Of a stretch of 42,532 nt of DNA, positions 1 to 8,645 are shown one piece after another. Below the pieces are notes generated by a model, which ran no database searches, was not told the origin of the DNA, and saw only the letters and a list, made by a program, of their open reading frames with translations. Location: positions 1 through 42,532 of the forward strand of contig JBJXHG010000173.1 of assembly GCA_046160865.1 (NCBI GenBank), in the 5' to 3' direction. The position numbers and the translations under genes were made by a program. How positions within the stretch are numbered: position 1 is the first letter of the stretch; each line of letters begins with the position of its first letter. The stretch comes from JBJXHG01 sp046160865. GTDB lineage: Bacteria; Planctomycetota; UBA1135; GCA-002686595.

Positions 1-115
1 GTCGTCGCTGGCAAGGCGCGAGGGTGCAGGCAACCTGTCAGGTTTCCGAACCCGAGCAACGCCGCCAGCGCAGAGGAGATCGAGCTTGGTGAGAGCGAAC
101 TTCTGACTCAGGACA
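1..115. other. Non-coding left edge
   Basis: No convincing coding frame is visible here. Positions 91-119 contain a 29-base stretch that recurs with two differences at 9832-9859, just before the glycosyltransferase gene. The left edge may therefore hold the upstream region of a gene whose body was displaced, or a shared promoter-like element. The palindromic repeat described next begins at 116. Confidence 0.4.
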
Positions 116-296
116 CTAGCCCGCATCTCCCACCACGTCCTGCTGCGTTCGCGCCGACTCGCACGGAGCGGCGTTGTTGGATCCGAATCGATCCTCGCTG
201 ACCTCACAGGTCAGCGGCGGTCGATTCCGATGCAACGCCTTGCTCCGCACGAGTTGGCACGACCTCGCGACGGACGTGCTGAGAAATGCAGGCTAG
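116..296. repeat. Palindromic repeat type 1, copy 1
   Basis: This is a long imperfect inverted repeat of about 181 bp centred near position 205, where CTGACCT and AGGTCAG flank a CAC spacer. Its outer ends read CTAGCC at 116 and GGCTAG at 291-296, so a CTAG tetramer sits at both edges. The reverse complement of 25300-25465 matches it along most of its length, including the GGAATCGA/TCGATTCC arms and the GGAGCGGCGTTG and CAACGCCTTGCTCCG blocks. No frame encodes a transposase, so it resembles a MITE or a large bacterial palindromic element. Calling the CTAG edges a target duplication is inference. Confidence 0.75.
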
Positions 297-343
297 ATGC
301 CTCGGGTGCTTGACCGCGATGCGTGCGCGACGAGAATCAAACC

Positions 344-916
344 ATGGCCGACACGAGCGCAACGGCAGAGAAGGACGACGACGGGCTCGTCGTGCAGAAG
401 TATCAGAGTCTCGTGCTGGTCGTCGTCCCGCCGTCGGATTATGCCGAGCAGACGTTGAGGCACGCGCGTTCGAGCTTGCACAACGTGCACGTTGGAACGC
501 GCAGCGTGTCGACCAACGCGCAGCATCTCATCAAGGGACGACTGCAAGACGAGTTCCTCGTCGATGGTGATCTCGCCACGGCGACCGTCGAAGGTTGCGC
601 GGGTGTCATTTTCGTCGGCGGCGAAGGAGCGCGGGCACTCTTCGACGATGTTGACGCGCACCGTTTGGCGCGCGAAGCCGCCGCACGAAAGCTGATGATC
701 GGCGCGTGGGGACATTCCGTGGGAATCTTGGCGCGCGCGGGCGTGCTCAAAGGACGTCGCGTTACCGCGGATCCTGCGCTGCGCGACGAGGTCGTGCGCG
801 GTGGCGGCAAGTTCACGGGTCGACAACTCGAGCGCGATGACAATCTCGTGACTGCTGCGGACGAAGCGGTCGGCATCCGCTTCGGCAAGGCGCTCGCACA
901 GATCGTCGGCATCTAA
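344..916 (+). CDS. DJ-1/PfpI-like protein lacking the nucleophile cysteine
   Basis: A 190-residue protein of the class I glutamine amidotransferase-like DJ-1/PfpI fold. The family-typical block near the C-terminal half reads AWGHSVGILARAGVLKGRR (residues 121-139), and DDNLVTAADEA (about 165-175) matches the DGNLVTA region of PfpI proteins. In active members the elbow is A-x-C-H-G with a reactive cysteine. Here the aligned position is Gly123 before His124, so the cysteine used for protease, deglycase or chaperone chemistry is absent. A GTG at 323 in the same frame would add seven residues, but ATG 344 gives the more natural N-terminus. The gene stands alone between repeat copy 1 and the tex-like gene. 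A sensor, binding or degenerate role is possible; the substrate is unknown. Confidence 0.72.
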   Translation: MADTSATAEKDDDGLVVQKYQSLVLVVVPPSDYAEQTLRHARSSLHNVHVGTRSVSTNAQHLIKGRLQDEFLVDGDLATATVEGCAGVIFVGGEGARALFDDVDAHRLAREAAARKLMIGAWGHSVGILARAGVLKGRRVTADPALRDEVVRGGGKFTGRQLERDDNLVTAADEAVGIRFGKALAQIVGI

Positions 917-1082
917 CTTGCCGTCGACGCGCGCACGGCCGCGATGAGCGACGGCGGCGCGCCACCGCGTTTCGACACCGGAGTCGCGAGCGAGTAGCAT
1001 ATCGCCCCCCGCGGCGAGCCGATTTCTCCGATCGAACTCGCCCACAATCCACCTTGGCCGTTCGGCCCGTAGAGCGTTCCCA

Positions 1083-3863
1083 GTGACTGCTACCCCGATC
1101 TTGGAGAGCTTGGCGCGTGAGTTCTCCGTTCACGTCGACGAAGTCCGCAGTGCACTCGAGATGACCGACGCCGGTCTCTCCGCGCCGTTCATCGGGCGCT
1201 TCCGGCGCACGCAAGTGGGATTGCTCTCGGAGAGCGCGCTGCGGCGCATGAATCGACGTCGTCAAGAGCTCGAGGAGCTCGACCGCCGCCGCGGAACGAT
1301 CCTGCGCTTGCTCGAGAAAGAGCCGAGCGTGTCGCCCGCGGTGCTCGCCGGCATCGCAGGCTGCATGGATCGCTTCGATCTCGAGGACTTGTTCATTCCG
1401 CATCGTCGTCCGGAGCCAGAAGTGCAGCTCGCGCTCGATCGCGGTTTGGGTGGACTCGCCGACGCTCTCGTCGCGCCGATTCCAAGAGCGGAGCGCGAAG
1501 CGTCAGGGGCGGATGTTCCCGCGGACGTCGATGCGCCGAGCGACGTATCCGCGCCGCAAGCCGAGAGCGACATCGTCGTCGAAGCTGCGCCGGTCGATAC
1601 GGGCGTCGCGTCCGCGACCGACGAGTCGCCCGCGGAAGCTGCGACCGAAGCGGCAGCGGAAGCATCGGAAGACGTCGAGGAAGAGAAGCCGGCCGCTCCG
1701 ACGCTCGAAGCGCTGCCGAGCTCCACGCACACGCACATCGATCTGCGTACGGCGATGAACGCGCACCTCGCGCGCGTCTGCATGGCGTTCGTGCGGCCCG
1801 ACAAGGGCGTGCACACCGAGACGGAAGCCTTGTCGGGTGCGCTGCGAATCTTGTCCGACCGACTCGGACGCAATCCGCGCTTGCGCGGCTCGATTCGCAA
1901 GTTGCTCGGCAAGCACGGCGTTTTGTCCGTGCGCGCGACGGTTCCCGACGGACGCGTCGGCCGTCACCGCTCGCTCCTGAAGGTGCGCCAACCGTTGCAC
2001 CAACTGCAGGGACATCGACTGCTCGCGATTCGCCAAGCGCAGAAAGAGCGCGTGGTCAACACCGTGATCGCGCTCGATCCGGCGAAGGCGATGCCGCACG
2101 TGCGCGCCGCGCTAGGACGCCACACGCACCCCGCCCACGAGGAGGTGCTCGACGAGGTCGCGCTGCAAGCCCTCAACCATCGCTTGCTGCCGATGATCGA
2201 ACAGGACGTGCGCCTGGAGCTCAAGGAGCGCGCCGATGCCGAAGCGCTGCGCTTTCTGTCGCAGCACTTGCGGCAGATCCTGCTCGCGCCGTCGCTCGGC
2301 CGTCGCGCGGTCGCCGGCATCGACGTCAACGCGAAAGGCGATTGGACGGTCGCGCCGATCGATCCGTCGTCGGAGCCGAGCGGTCCGGACGTGCGCATCG
2401 AAACGGGCGAGAAAGACGCAGCCACGCTCGGCGCCGAGCTGCGCGCCGTGCTCGAGCCGCTCAGCATCCAAGCGATCGCGGTCGGTCACGGCAAGGGACC
2501 GCGTGCGGCCGTCGTGAAGCTGCGCGCGGCGCTGCTTGCGTCGAATTGCGACGTGCCCGTGTTCATCGTCAACGAGGCGGGCCTCTCGAGCTACGCGAAC
2601 TCGGAAGTCGCGCGGCAAGAGCTCGGAGATCGCGCGGTGCCCGCGCGCATGGCGATCAGTCTCGGACGGCGGCTGCAAGACGCGCTGCCGGAGATCTTGA
2701 AGGTCGATCCGCGCCATCTCGGACTCGGCGTCGAGCAAGGTCTCGTCAGCAAGGCCAACGCGCGCCGCACGTTCGTGGAGACGATCGAGTCCTGCACGGC
2801 GCACGTCGGTTGCGACGTCAACTACGCGTCGGTCGTGTTCCTCCAGCACCTGCCCGGTCTCGATCGCGATGCCGCACAACGCATCGTCGCGCGCCGCAAG
2901 GAGCGTCCGTTCCAGAGCCGCGAGGAGCTGCGCGCCGAGGGGATCTTGAACGAGGCACAGTGGGCGAGCGCGATCGCGTTCTTGCGTGTTTCGGGCTCCC
3001 CCGAGCCGCTCGATGCGACCGGGTTGCACCCGGAGCAGTACACGTTCGTACGCAGCTTGCTCGACAGCGCCGGACTCTCGGTCGAGCAGGCGCTCGGGCG
3101 ACCGGGCAACACGCGCGGTCTGAATCGCTCGAACTTCGACGTCGACGAGGCAACGTGGCGCGATTGGACACGCGAGATCGCGTTTCCCGGCCGCGACCCG
3201 CGCTTGCGGTTGTTCATCCCTCAGCTGCTCGACCCGGACACGGACCCCGTGCGTCTGGTCGCCGATCGCGTCGTCGAGGGCCTCGTCTCGAACGTCGCGA
3301 GCTTTGGTGCGTTCGTGGACGTCGGATTGCCAGCGGACGCGATGGTGCACATCAGCGAGATTTCCGATCGCTACGTGCGCGACGCACGCGAGTACCTGAG
3401 CATCGGCCAGCACGTGCGAGCGCGCATCGTCGACGCGAGCGGCCCGCGGCTCTCGCTTTCCCTGAAGCGGGTTCCGCCGCGCGTGCGCGAGGATCATCCG
3501 CGCGAGGGCGGCGGCGGAGGAGGCGGTCCGCGCCAACGTCAAGGCCGTCGGGGCGAGGGCCGTGGAGATCGCGACGATCGTCGCGGTCCGCGCGAGCCGG
3601 CCGCGCCGGTGCGCGCGGCGCAGACGCGGCGTGACGGGCTCGGCGGACGCAGCAGCGGTGGACGTGGCGGTCCCGGCAAGGGGCGCGGCGGACCGGATCG
3701 TGGCGGTGGCGGTCGTGACCGCGGCGGACATCGTGATCGCGGCGATCGAGGAGACCGCGACGAGCGCGTGCCGCTCGACGCGATGGGACCTGGACGCGCA
3801 CCCGCGTTCAGCCCATTCGCTTCGTTCTTCAAGTCGAAGCAGGACGAGAAGAAGCCCGAATAG
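1083..3863 (+). CDS. Tex-like S1 RNA-binding protein with acidic insert and RGG-type tail
   Basis: A 926-residue member of the Tex (transcription accessory) family of cytoplasmic nucleic-acid-binding proteins. In order: an N-terminal helical region (1-130), an Ala/Glu/Asp-rich low-complexity insert (about 135-215), a helical core, a YqgF/RNase H-like domain starting near 408 with AGIDVNAKGDW, a helix-hairpin-helix block with VDPRHLGLG (about 541) and HVGCDVNYAS, and an S1 domain (about 730-796) with SFGAFVDVG and GPRLSLSLKR. The last 130 residues are Gly/Arg/Asp-rich with many RGG- and RGD-type steps. Tex proteins are usually about 720-780 residues, so the insert and the tail account for the excess length. 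The start is GTG. A strong hairpin follows the stop. Tex normally affects transcription and RNA handling; the added tail suggests extra RNA binding, which is inference. Confidence 0.9.
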   Translation: MTATPILESLAREFSVHVDEVRSALEMTDAGLSAPFIGRFRRTQVGLLSESALRRMNRRRQELEELDRRRGTILRLLEKEPSVSPAVLAGIAGCMDRFDLEDLFIPHRRPEPEVQLALDRGLGGLADALVAPIPRAEREASGADVPADVDAPSDVSAPQAESDIVVEAAPVDTGVASATDESPAEAATEAAAEASEDVEEEKPAAPTLEALPSSTHTHIDLRTAMNAHLARVCMAFVRPDKGVHTETEALSGALRILSDRLGRNPRLRGSIRKLLGKHGVLSVRATVPDGRVGRHRSLLKVRQPLHQLQGHRLLAIRQAQKERVVNTVIALDPAKAMPHVRAALGRHTHPAHEEVLDEVALQALNHRLLPMIEQDVRLELKERADAEALRFLSQHLRQILLAPSLGRRAVAGIDVNAKGDWTVAPIDPSSEPSGPDVRIETGEKDAATLGAELRAVLEPLSIQAIAVGHGKGPRAAVVKLRAALLASNCDVPVFIVNEAGLSSYANSEVARQELGDRAVPARMAISLGRRLQDALPEILKVDPRHLGLGVEQGLVSKANARRTFVETIESCTAHVGCDVNYASVVFLQHLPGLDRDAAQRIVARRKERPFQSREELRAEGILNEAQWASAIAFLRVSGSPEPLDATGLHPEQYTFVRSLLDSAGLSVEQALGRPGNTRGLNRSNFDVDEATWRDWTREIAFPGRDPRLRLFIPQLLDPDTDPVRLVADRVVEGLVSNVASFGAFVDVGLPADAMVHISEISDRYVRDAREYLSIGQHVRARIVDASGPRLSLSLKRVPPRVREDHPREGGGGGGGPRQRQGRRGEGRGDRDDRRGPREPAAPVRAAQTRRDGLGGRSSGGRGGPGKGRGGPDRGGGGRDRGGHRDRGDRGDRDERVPLDAMGPGRAPAFSPFASFFKSKQDEKKPE

Positions 3864-3894
3864 CGGCCGAGCGCCGCCGCCCGAATCGAACGCA

Positions 3895-3923
3895 ACCGGC
3901 CGGGCGAATCACGCCCGGCCGGT
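3895..3923. terminator. Perfect 12-bp hairpin downstream of the tex-like gene
   Basis: The arms 3895-3906 and 3912-3923 are perfectly complementary (ACCGGCCGGGCG with CGCCCGGCCGGT) around an AATCA loop, 31 bases after the tex-like stop codon and between two convergent genes. There is no T-tract on either side. It may act as a bidirectional stop or an RNA 3' end stabiliser rather than a classic intrinsic terminator. Confidence 0.55.
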
Positions 3924-4046
3924 CGCTTGATTCGGCCCGCACCTCTCACCATGTCCGTCGCGAGGTTGAGGCCTCGCGCTCAGAACACGGCGGTGAGCAA
4001 CGCGAGCCAAAAGATGTCACGCGGGAAGCGGGTTCGACGCGCGGGT

Positions 4047-5120
4047 TCAGCTCGCGCTTCGGCCGTCGCCTTGCATCAACTCGAGCGCGTGGCGGACTCG
4101 GGTGTCCGACAGCAACGCCTTGAGCTGATCGAGCTTCTCGCCGACCGGCGATTCGCCCGCTGCGCGATGCGGCGAGACGCGCTGCACGCCGTCGCCGGCA
4201 TCGCGACCGAGCAATGACCCCGACGTCGGGCCCCGTGCGGCGCGAGCGTTCGCGTGCGGCAGCGGCCCGACGTGATCGTGGCGTTCCAGATTCTCGCCAT
4301 GGGGTCCGCCGACGCGCAGCGAAACCTTCGGCGCGTGGAGCTGACCCTGATCGTCGAACGAGTCGAGCAAGCCGAGATCGCGCGACGCTCCGGTGTCGAT
4401 CTCGACCCATCCGTCACCTTGCATCGGTGTTGCGTCGACCGCGCGGCCGTACGACACCGGATGGCTCTCGGATCCTGGTGAGTGATCGTGTGACCGGGTG
4501 CCTCCGCTCTGCGCCGCGGTGATCACGCTGGTCACCTGCGTGAGCGCCGACCCGATCTCCGTGTTCAGCGACGTCAAGCGCTGCTCGATGCGTCCGCCGA
4601 CCTGATCGAGGCTCGCCGCCAAGCGAAAGATCGCGTCCTGCTGGCTTTCGCCGGCCTGCGCTTGCGCGTGCTCCTGCTGGCCGCGCAACAGCTCGGCGGC
4701 GCTCTCCTTCAGTCCCGCGAGCTCCGGCCGGAGATCTTGGATGCCGTCGCGCAGCTTCGTGAAGTCGAGTACGAGCTGCTCGAGGATCAGCATCTCGTCC
4801 GACTCCTCGTCGCCGGCGGCGATCGCGTTGCGCGTGCTGCGCGCAACCGAGCCCAGACCGTAGAGCACGAGGCCGGTGAGGACGAGCGCTCCCGGTGGAA
4901 CGCCGTACTTCGACGCGCTCCCGCCGAGCCACGACCACTCCGGCGCTGTCCACGGCAGTGACGCGAGCGCGCCGCCAGCGAGGATCGACGCGACGCCGAT
5001 CGACGAGAGCAGGCCACCTCCGCCGCCACCTCGTGTGCTCGGCCTCTGGCTCTCGTGCTCGCGCTGCGAGCCGACTTGCGTCGTTTCGTCGACGCCATCC
5101 TTCGACTTGTCTTCGCCCAT
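4047..5120 (-). CDS. Membrane-anchored coiled-coil protein of unknown function
   Basis: A 357-residue protein that I cannot assign to a named family. Residues 1-36 are polar and end in a run of glycines. Two hydrophobic segments follow (about 37-56 and 75-93), separated by a Trp-containing loop. From about 105 to 205 the sequence is Glu/Leu/Gln-rich helix likely to form a coiled coil (DFTKLRDGIQDLRPELAGLK and following). The final 150 residues are polar, His/Gly/Ser-rich and probably disordered, ending in a short amphipathic helix near 325-350. The predicted topology is a hairpin in the membrane with both ends on one side. It is convergent with the tex-like gene and divergent from the Enzyme I gene. 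A scaffold or envelope role is only a guess. Confidence 0.7.
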   Translation of the reverse strand: MGEDKSKDGVDETTQVGSQREHESQRPSTRGGGGGGLLSSIGVASILAGGALASLPWTAPEWSWLGGSASKYGVPPGALVLTGLVLYGLGSVARSTRNAIAAGDEESDEMLILEQLVLDFTKLRDGIQDLRPELAGLKESAAELLRGQQEHAQAQAGESQQDAIFRLAASLDQVGGRIEQRLTSLNTEIGSALTQVTSVITAAQSGGTRSHDHSPGSESHPVSYGRAVDATPMQGDGWVEIDTGASRDLGLLDSFDDQGQLHAPKVSLRVGGPHGENLERHDHVGPLPHANARAARGPTSGSLLGRDAGDGVQRVSPHRAAGESPVGEKLDQLKALLSDTRVRHALELMQGDGRSAS

Positions 5121-5545
5121 GCTCGCCTCGTCCTGACTCTGTACTGGCCCGCGGATCTTGCCCCCGGAACCTTTGGCTGCGCCCCGCTCCCATCGCAGGC
5201 GAGCCCTCCGCAGGCTGGTGACCCTTCGGGTCGGCGGATCGAGGTTCTTGAGGCGAAGCGGAATTGGGTGTTCCTACAGCGGCCGGCGCGCGAGTCCCGG
5301 TCGCCGGTCCGCGGTGGAATGCCCACGGAAGACCCCGCCAAGGGCGGGTCGAGCACTTTTTTCTGCCCTCGCGGCCTCGATGACTGTTGTGCGGAGGGCC
5401 CCACGTGTAAATTGGGATGTGCTATCCGGGCGTGGAGGAGACCAGAGCCCGCGAGCAGGTCGTGTCCCGCAAGGCCGATCGGGCTCACGGTCCGCGTGTT
5501 TCGCTCCGGTAACCTCGCGCACCGGAACAGCAGGGACGTGGCCGG
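5121..5545. other. 425-bp divergent intergenic region
   Basis: No coding frame is convincing between the membrane coiled-coil gene and the Enzyme I gene. The region must carry both promoters. It also contains a terminator-like hairpin on the plus strand (separate entry), although no plus-strand gene precedes it. The gap could hold a leader RNA or a small RNA; no specific family is recognisable. Confidence 0.4.
5331..5362 (+). terminator. Terminator-like hairpin in the Enzyme I upstream region
   Basis: GACCCCGCC (5331-5339) can pair with GGCGGGTC (5343-5350) with one bulged base and a short loop. Six bases later comes a run of six T residues (5357-5362). The gap between stem and T-run is longer than in a classic intrinsic terminator. 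It lies 184 bases before the Enzyme I start with no gene ahead of it on the same strand, so it could be a leader attenuator or the end of a short RNA. Confidence 0.4.
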
Positions 5546-7381
5546 ATGGCGCAACTGAGGATCATCAAAGGACAAGCAGTTGCGCCGGGGCTGGCGATCG
5601 GCCCGGCGCACGTCGTGCGCGCGGCCGCGCACGTGATCCCGACGTGGTCGGTCCCCGGCGACGAGCTCGAACGCGAGATCGCACGCCTCCACGAAGCGGT
5701 GGATCACACCGCCGAGGAACTCCGCCGGCGCCAGAAGCTCGTGCTGGCGCAGAGCGGCGAGCGCGACGCCGGCATCTTCTCCGTCCACCGGATGTTGCTG
5801 GAGGACCCGCAGACCGTCAAAAAAGTCGAGGCGACGATCCGTGAGCAAAGGATCAACGCCGAAGCCGCCGTCCAGACTCTGATCGAGCGCTTCCAGCGGA
5901 CGTTGTCCGGCCTCGAGGGCGAGAGCGTCCGTGGCTACGCGTCGGACTTCAGCGATCCGTGGCGCGGCGTGCTCGACGCGCTGATGAAGCACGAGCGCGA
6001 GATGGTCTCGTCCACGCGCGAGCAGGTGATCCTTGCGGCGGCCGAGCTCACCCCGCAGGTCATGACATTCCTCGAGCGCGAGCGCATCCTCGCGGTGATC
6101 ACGGAGACGGGCGGACGGTTCTCGCACGGTGCCGTGCTCGCGCGCTCGTTCGGCGTGCCGTGCGTCACGGGCCTGTCGAACCTCCTGTCGCGTCTCGAGC
6201 AGGGCATGCGCGTGAGCGTGGACGGCGATCGCGGGCTCGTCCAACTGCGCCCGGATCAGGACGACGTCGATCAATTCCTCGCACGGCTCGAGCGGCGGCG
6301 CGCGCGGGAGAAAGCGCTCGCGGTGCAGGCGGGGCTGCCCTCGATCACGCCCGACAACCGTCGTTTCCTCGTGAACGTGAACATCGAGAGCGTGCGCGAT
6401 CTCGACACGTTCGATGGCTCGCACACCGACGGAGTGGGCTTGCTGCGCACCGAGTTCCTCTACATGGAACGCGCGCAGTTCCCGTCGGAGGAGGAGCAGT
6501 ACCGGCTCTACCGCCGCGTCCTCGAGCGCATGGCCGACCGCCCCGTGACGCTGCGCACGCTCGACATCGGCAACGACAAGCAGCTGCCGTACTTCAAGAC
6601 GCCGCGCGAAGCGAATCCAGCGCTCGGCTGGCGTGGGTTGCGGATCTCGATGGAGTGGCAGGATCTGTTGCGCGTGCAGTTGCGCGCGGCGCTGCGCGCC
6701 AGCAGCCATGGCGCGTTGCGAATCCTGCTGCCGATGGTGACTTCGCTGGAGGAGATCCAGGAAGTGCATCGCGTGTTCGACGACGTACGGCGCCAGCTCG
6801 TCGAGCAAGGCTACGAGGTCGCAGCGGACGTGCCCGTCGGGATCATGCTCGAAGTGCCGTCGGTCGTGCTGGCGTTGCGCAGCATCATCGGCGAAGTCGA
6901 CTTCGTGAGCGTTGGCACGAACGACCTCGTGCAGTACCTGCTCGCGGTCGACCGCGACAATCCCTGGGTTTCCAAGCTGTACGAGCCGCACCACCCGGCC
7001 GTCATCATCGCGCTGCAGCAGGTCGCGGAAGTCGCGCGCGCGGCGCAGAAGCCCTGCTTCGTGTGCGGTGAGATGGCGGGCGACTACGCCAACGCGCTCA
7101 TGCTGCTCGGGATGGGGTACGACGGCGTGAGCGTCGCGCCAAACTTCCTAGCGGAGATCAAATACGCCGTGCGCCAGACGCCGCTCTCCGAGGCTACCTC
7201 GATCGCAGCGTCCGTGGCGCGCGAGGTGAAGTCCGAGGGCGTGCGTCGTGTGCTCGCGGACGTGCGCGAGCGCTTGCACCATCGCCAACTCGATCGCAAC
7301 GATCACGACACGTCGTTCGAGTCGGCGAGCGCGTCCAGGAGCCGCGACGCACCGCACGAATCGGATCCGCGACATCGGTGA
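5546..7381 (+). CDS. ptsI: Phosphoenolpyruvate-protein phosphotransferase (PTS Enzyme I)
   Basis: A 611-residue Enzyme I, which takes phosphate from PEP onto a histidine and passes it to HPr. The N-terminal HPr-interacting and phosphohistidine domains lead to the active-site motif GGRFSHGAVLARSFGVP, with the phospho-accepting His at residue 194. The C-terminal PEP-binding TIM barrel shows LLRTEFLYM, TLDIGNDKQLPYF, VGIMLEVPS, DFVSVGTNDLVQY and the catalytic cysteine in FVCGEMAGD (Cys507). About 35 polar residues extend beyond the usual end of 570-575. The start ATG follows AGGGACG. No HPr, HPr kinase or EII gene is in the window. It could equally be a nitrogen-type regulator, but no GAF domain precedes it. 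The gene downstream begins 62 bases after the stop. Confidence 0.93.
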   Translation: MAQLRIIKGQAVAPGLAIGPAHVVRAAAHVIPTWSVPGDELEREIARLHEAVDHTAEELRRRQKLVLAQSGERDAGIFSVHRMLLEDPQTVKKVEATIREQRINAEAAVQTLIERFQRTLSGLEGESVRGYASDFSDPWRGVLDALMKHEREMVSSTREQVILAAAELTPQVMTFLERERILAVITETGGRFSHGAVLARSFGVPCVTGLSNLLSRLEQGMRVSVDGDRGLVQLRPDQDDVDQFLARLERRRAREKALAVQAGLPSITPDNRRFLVNVNIESVRDLDTFDGSHTDGVGLLRTEFLYMERAQFPSEEEQYRLYRRVLERMADRPVTLRTLDIGNDKQLPYFKTPREANPALGWRGLRISMEWQDLLRVQLRAALRASSHGALRILLPMVTSLEEIQEVHRVFDDVRRQLVEQGYEVAADVPVGIMLEVPSVVLALRSIIGEVDFVSVGTNDLVQYLLAVDRDNPWVSKLYEPHHPAVIIALQQVAEVARAAQKPCFVCGEMAGDYANALMLLGMGYDGVSVAPNFLAEIKYAVRQTPLSEATSIAASVAREVKSEGVRRVLADVRERLHHRQLDRNDHDTSFESASASRSRDAPHESDPRHR

Positions 7382-7442
7382 GTCGATTGGGGATTCCAAG
7401 TGAGATTGATAGGCTGAGTGGCCGTAACGGAGAGGAGGTAGA

Positions 7443-8162
7443 GTGCGACGTTCCAACTGGGGAGAAGAACGTTCGGCCACACCGCGTCGCGGGCGGTGGT
7501 CGCAGGCCGAAGTGGCCCGGCTGCGCGAGCTCTACGGACTCCGCGATGACAAGGTCATCGCGCGCGAGCTGAACCGGCCCGTTGCGAGCGTTCGCAAGAT
7601 GGCGGAAGCGATCTTCCGTCCCGGCACGCGCTCCGGCCCGTGGACCGCGCGCGAAGTGCAAGACCTCAAGAAGTATTGGGGCGGCACGCACGTCGAGATC
7701 ATCGCGCGGATCCTCGGTCGCACCGGCGACGAGGTGCAGAGCCAGATCATCGAGCTCAAGCGCATCCAGCAGACCGGCCGCTGGACCCAGGACGAGATCG
7801 CGGAGTTCAAGCGCCTCTACGGCACGCGCACGGACGACGATCTCGCGATCATCTTCGGACGTACGCTGGAGTCGGTGAAGCGCCTCGGCGCGCGCTACTG
7901 CCTCGCGAAGGACAAGGCCTTCGTGCGAAAGCTGACGGGATCGGCGGCCACGCGCATGCCGCGCTGGAGTGGCGAGGAGATCGAGCGCTTGAAGGAGCTC
8001 TATCCGATCTCGTCGAACCTCGAGATCGCGCAGAAGCTCAACCGCTCGGTGAAGAGCGTGGTGTCGAAGGCGCACAACCTCGGCTTGAAGAAGGAGGCCG
8101 ACCGGCTGCGCGAGATGGGCCGCGAGAACGTCAGCATGCGCTACAAGAAAGTCCAAGCCTGA
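7443..8162 (+). CDS. Protein of four tandem Myb/SANT-like helix-turn-helix repeats
   Basis: A 239-residue protein made almost entirely of four repeats of about 40 residues. They begin at RWSQAEVARLRELY (about 18), PWTAREVQDLKKYW (about 66), RWTQDEIAEFKRLY (about 113) and RWSGEEIERLKELY (about 174). Each has an early Trp, an acidic/aromatic first helix, a middle helix with I-A-x-x-L/F, and a last helix of the form R-x-x-x-S/E-V that should be the recognition helix (for example LNRSVKSVVSKA). This layout recalls eukaryotic Myb R2R3 proteins and bacterial SANT-like domains. The GTG start is preceded by a strong GGAGAGGAGG ribosome site. It follows the Enzyme I gene by 61 bases and may be co-transcribed. 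DNA binding is inferred from the fold; targets are unknown. Confidence 0.75.
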   Translation: MRRSNWGEERSATPRRGRWSQAEVARLRELYGLRDDKVIARELNRPVASVRKMAEAIFRPGTRSGPWTAREVQDLKKYWGGTHVEIIARILGRTGDEVQSQIIELKRIQQTGRWTQDEIAEFKRLYGTRTDDDLAIIFGRTLESVKRLGARYCLAKDKAFVRKLTGSAATRMPRWSGEEIERLKELYPISSNLEIAQKLNRSVKSVVSKAHNLGLKKEADRLREMGRENVSMRYKKVQA

Positions 8163-8260
8163 CGCGCGGTGGATGGGCAACGGTCGTGTCGGCCGCATAA
8201 TCCGCTGCCGCGCGCGTACTGGAGGTGTCTCCCCGAGGCCCTCATCAGGAGCAAGCGACC

Positions 8261-8638
8261 GTGACGGACATGACCGAGCCTCGTCCGAATTCCTCCGACC
8301 CGCGAGCGGAGCTGCGCCAGTGGGCGATGCTGCTGCACTTGTCGATGTTCGCCGGCTACCTCGTGCCGATGGCCGGGTTCGTCGCTCCGATCGTGATTTG
8401 GCAAGTGAAGAAGGCCGAGCTTCCGGGCCTCGACGCGCACGGACGTGCCGCCGTGAACTGGTTGATCTCGTACCTCGTGTACACCCTCGTGTCGCTCGTG
8501 CTCGTCATGTGCTGTGTCGGCATTCCGATGCTGATCGCGCTCATCCTCGTCGGCGTGATCTTCCCGATCGTCGCGGCCGTGAAAGCCGGCGACGACGAAG
8601 TCTGGAAGTACCCGTTCTCGATCCCGTTCTTCGGCTGA
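8261..8638 (+). CDS. DUF4870 domain membrane protein
   Basis: A small protein of about 125 residues with the DUF4870 pattern: an N-terminal cytoplasmic stretch ending in RQWAMLLHLSMFAGYLVP, a first membrane helix, the conserved HGRAAVNWLISYLVYTLVSL second helix, and a third helix (IPMLIALILVGVIFPIVAAV). It ends in WKYPFSIPFFG, typical of the family. Its function is not known, though members are often small envelope proteins. GTG 8261 is chosen because AGGAGC lies eight bases upstream; GTG 8225 and ATG 8270 in the same frame are alternatives. The stop is only seven bases from the convergent transporter gene. Confidence 0.8.
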   Translation: MTDMTEPRPNSSDPRAELRQWAMLLHLSMFAGYLVPMAGFVAPIVIWQVKKAELPGLDAHGRAAVNWLISYLVYTLVSLVLVMCCVGIPMLIALILVGVIFPIVAAVKAGDDEVWKYPFSIPFFG

Positions 8639-8645
8639 CCGCTTC

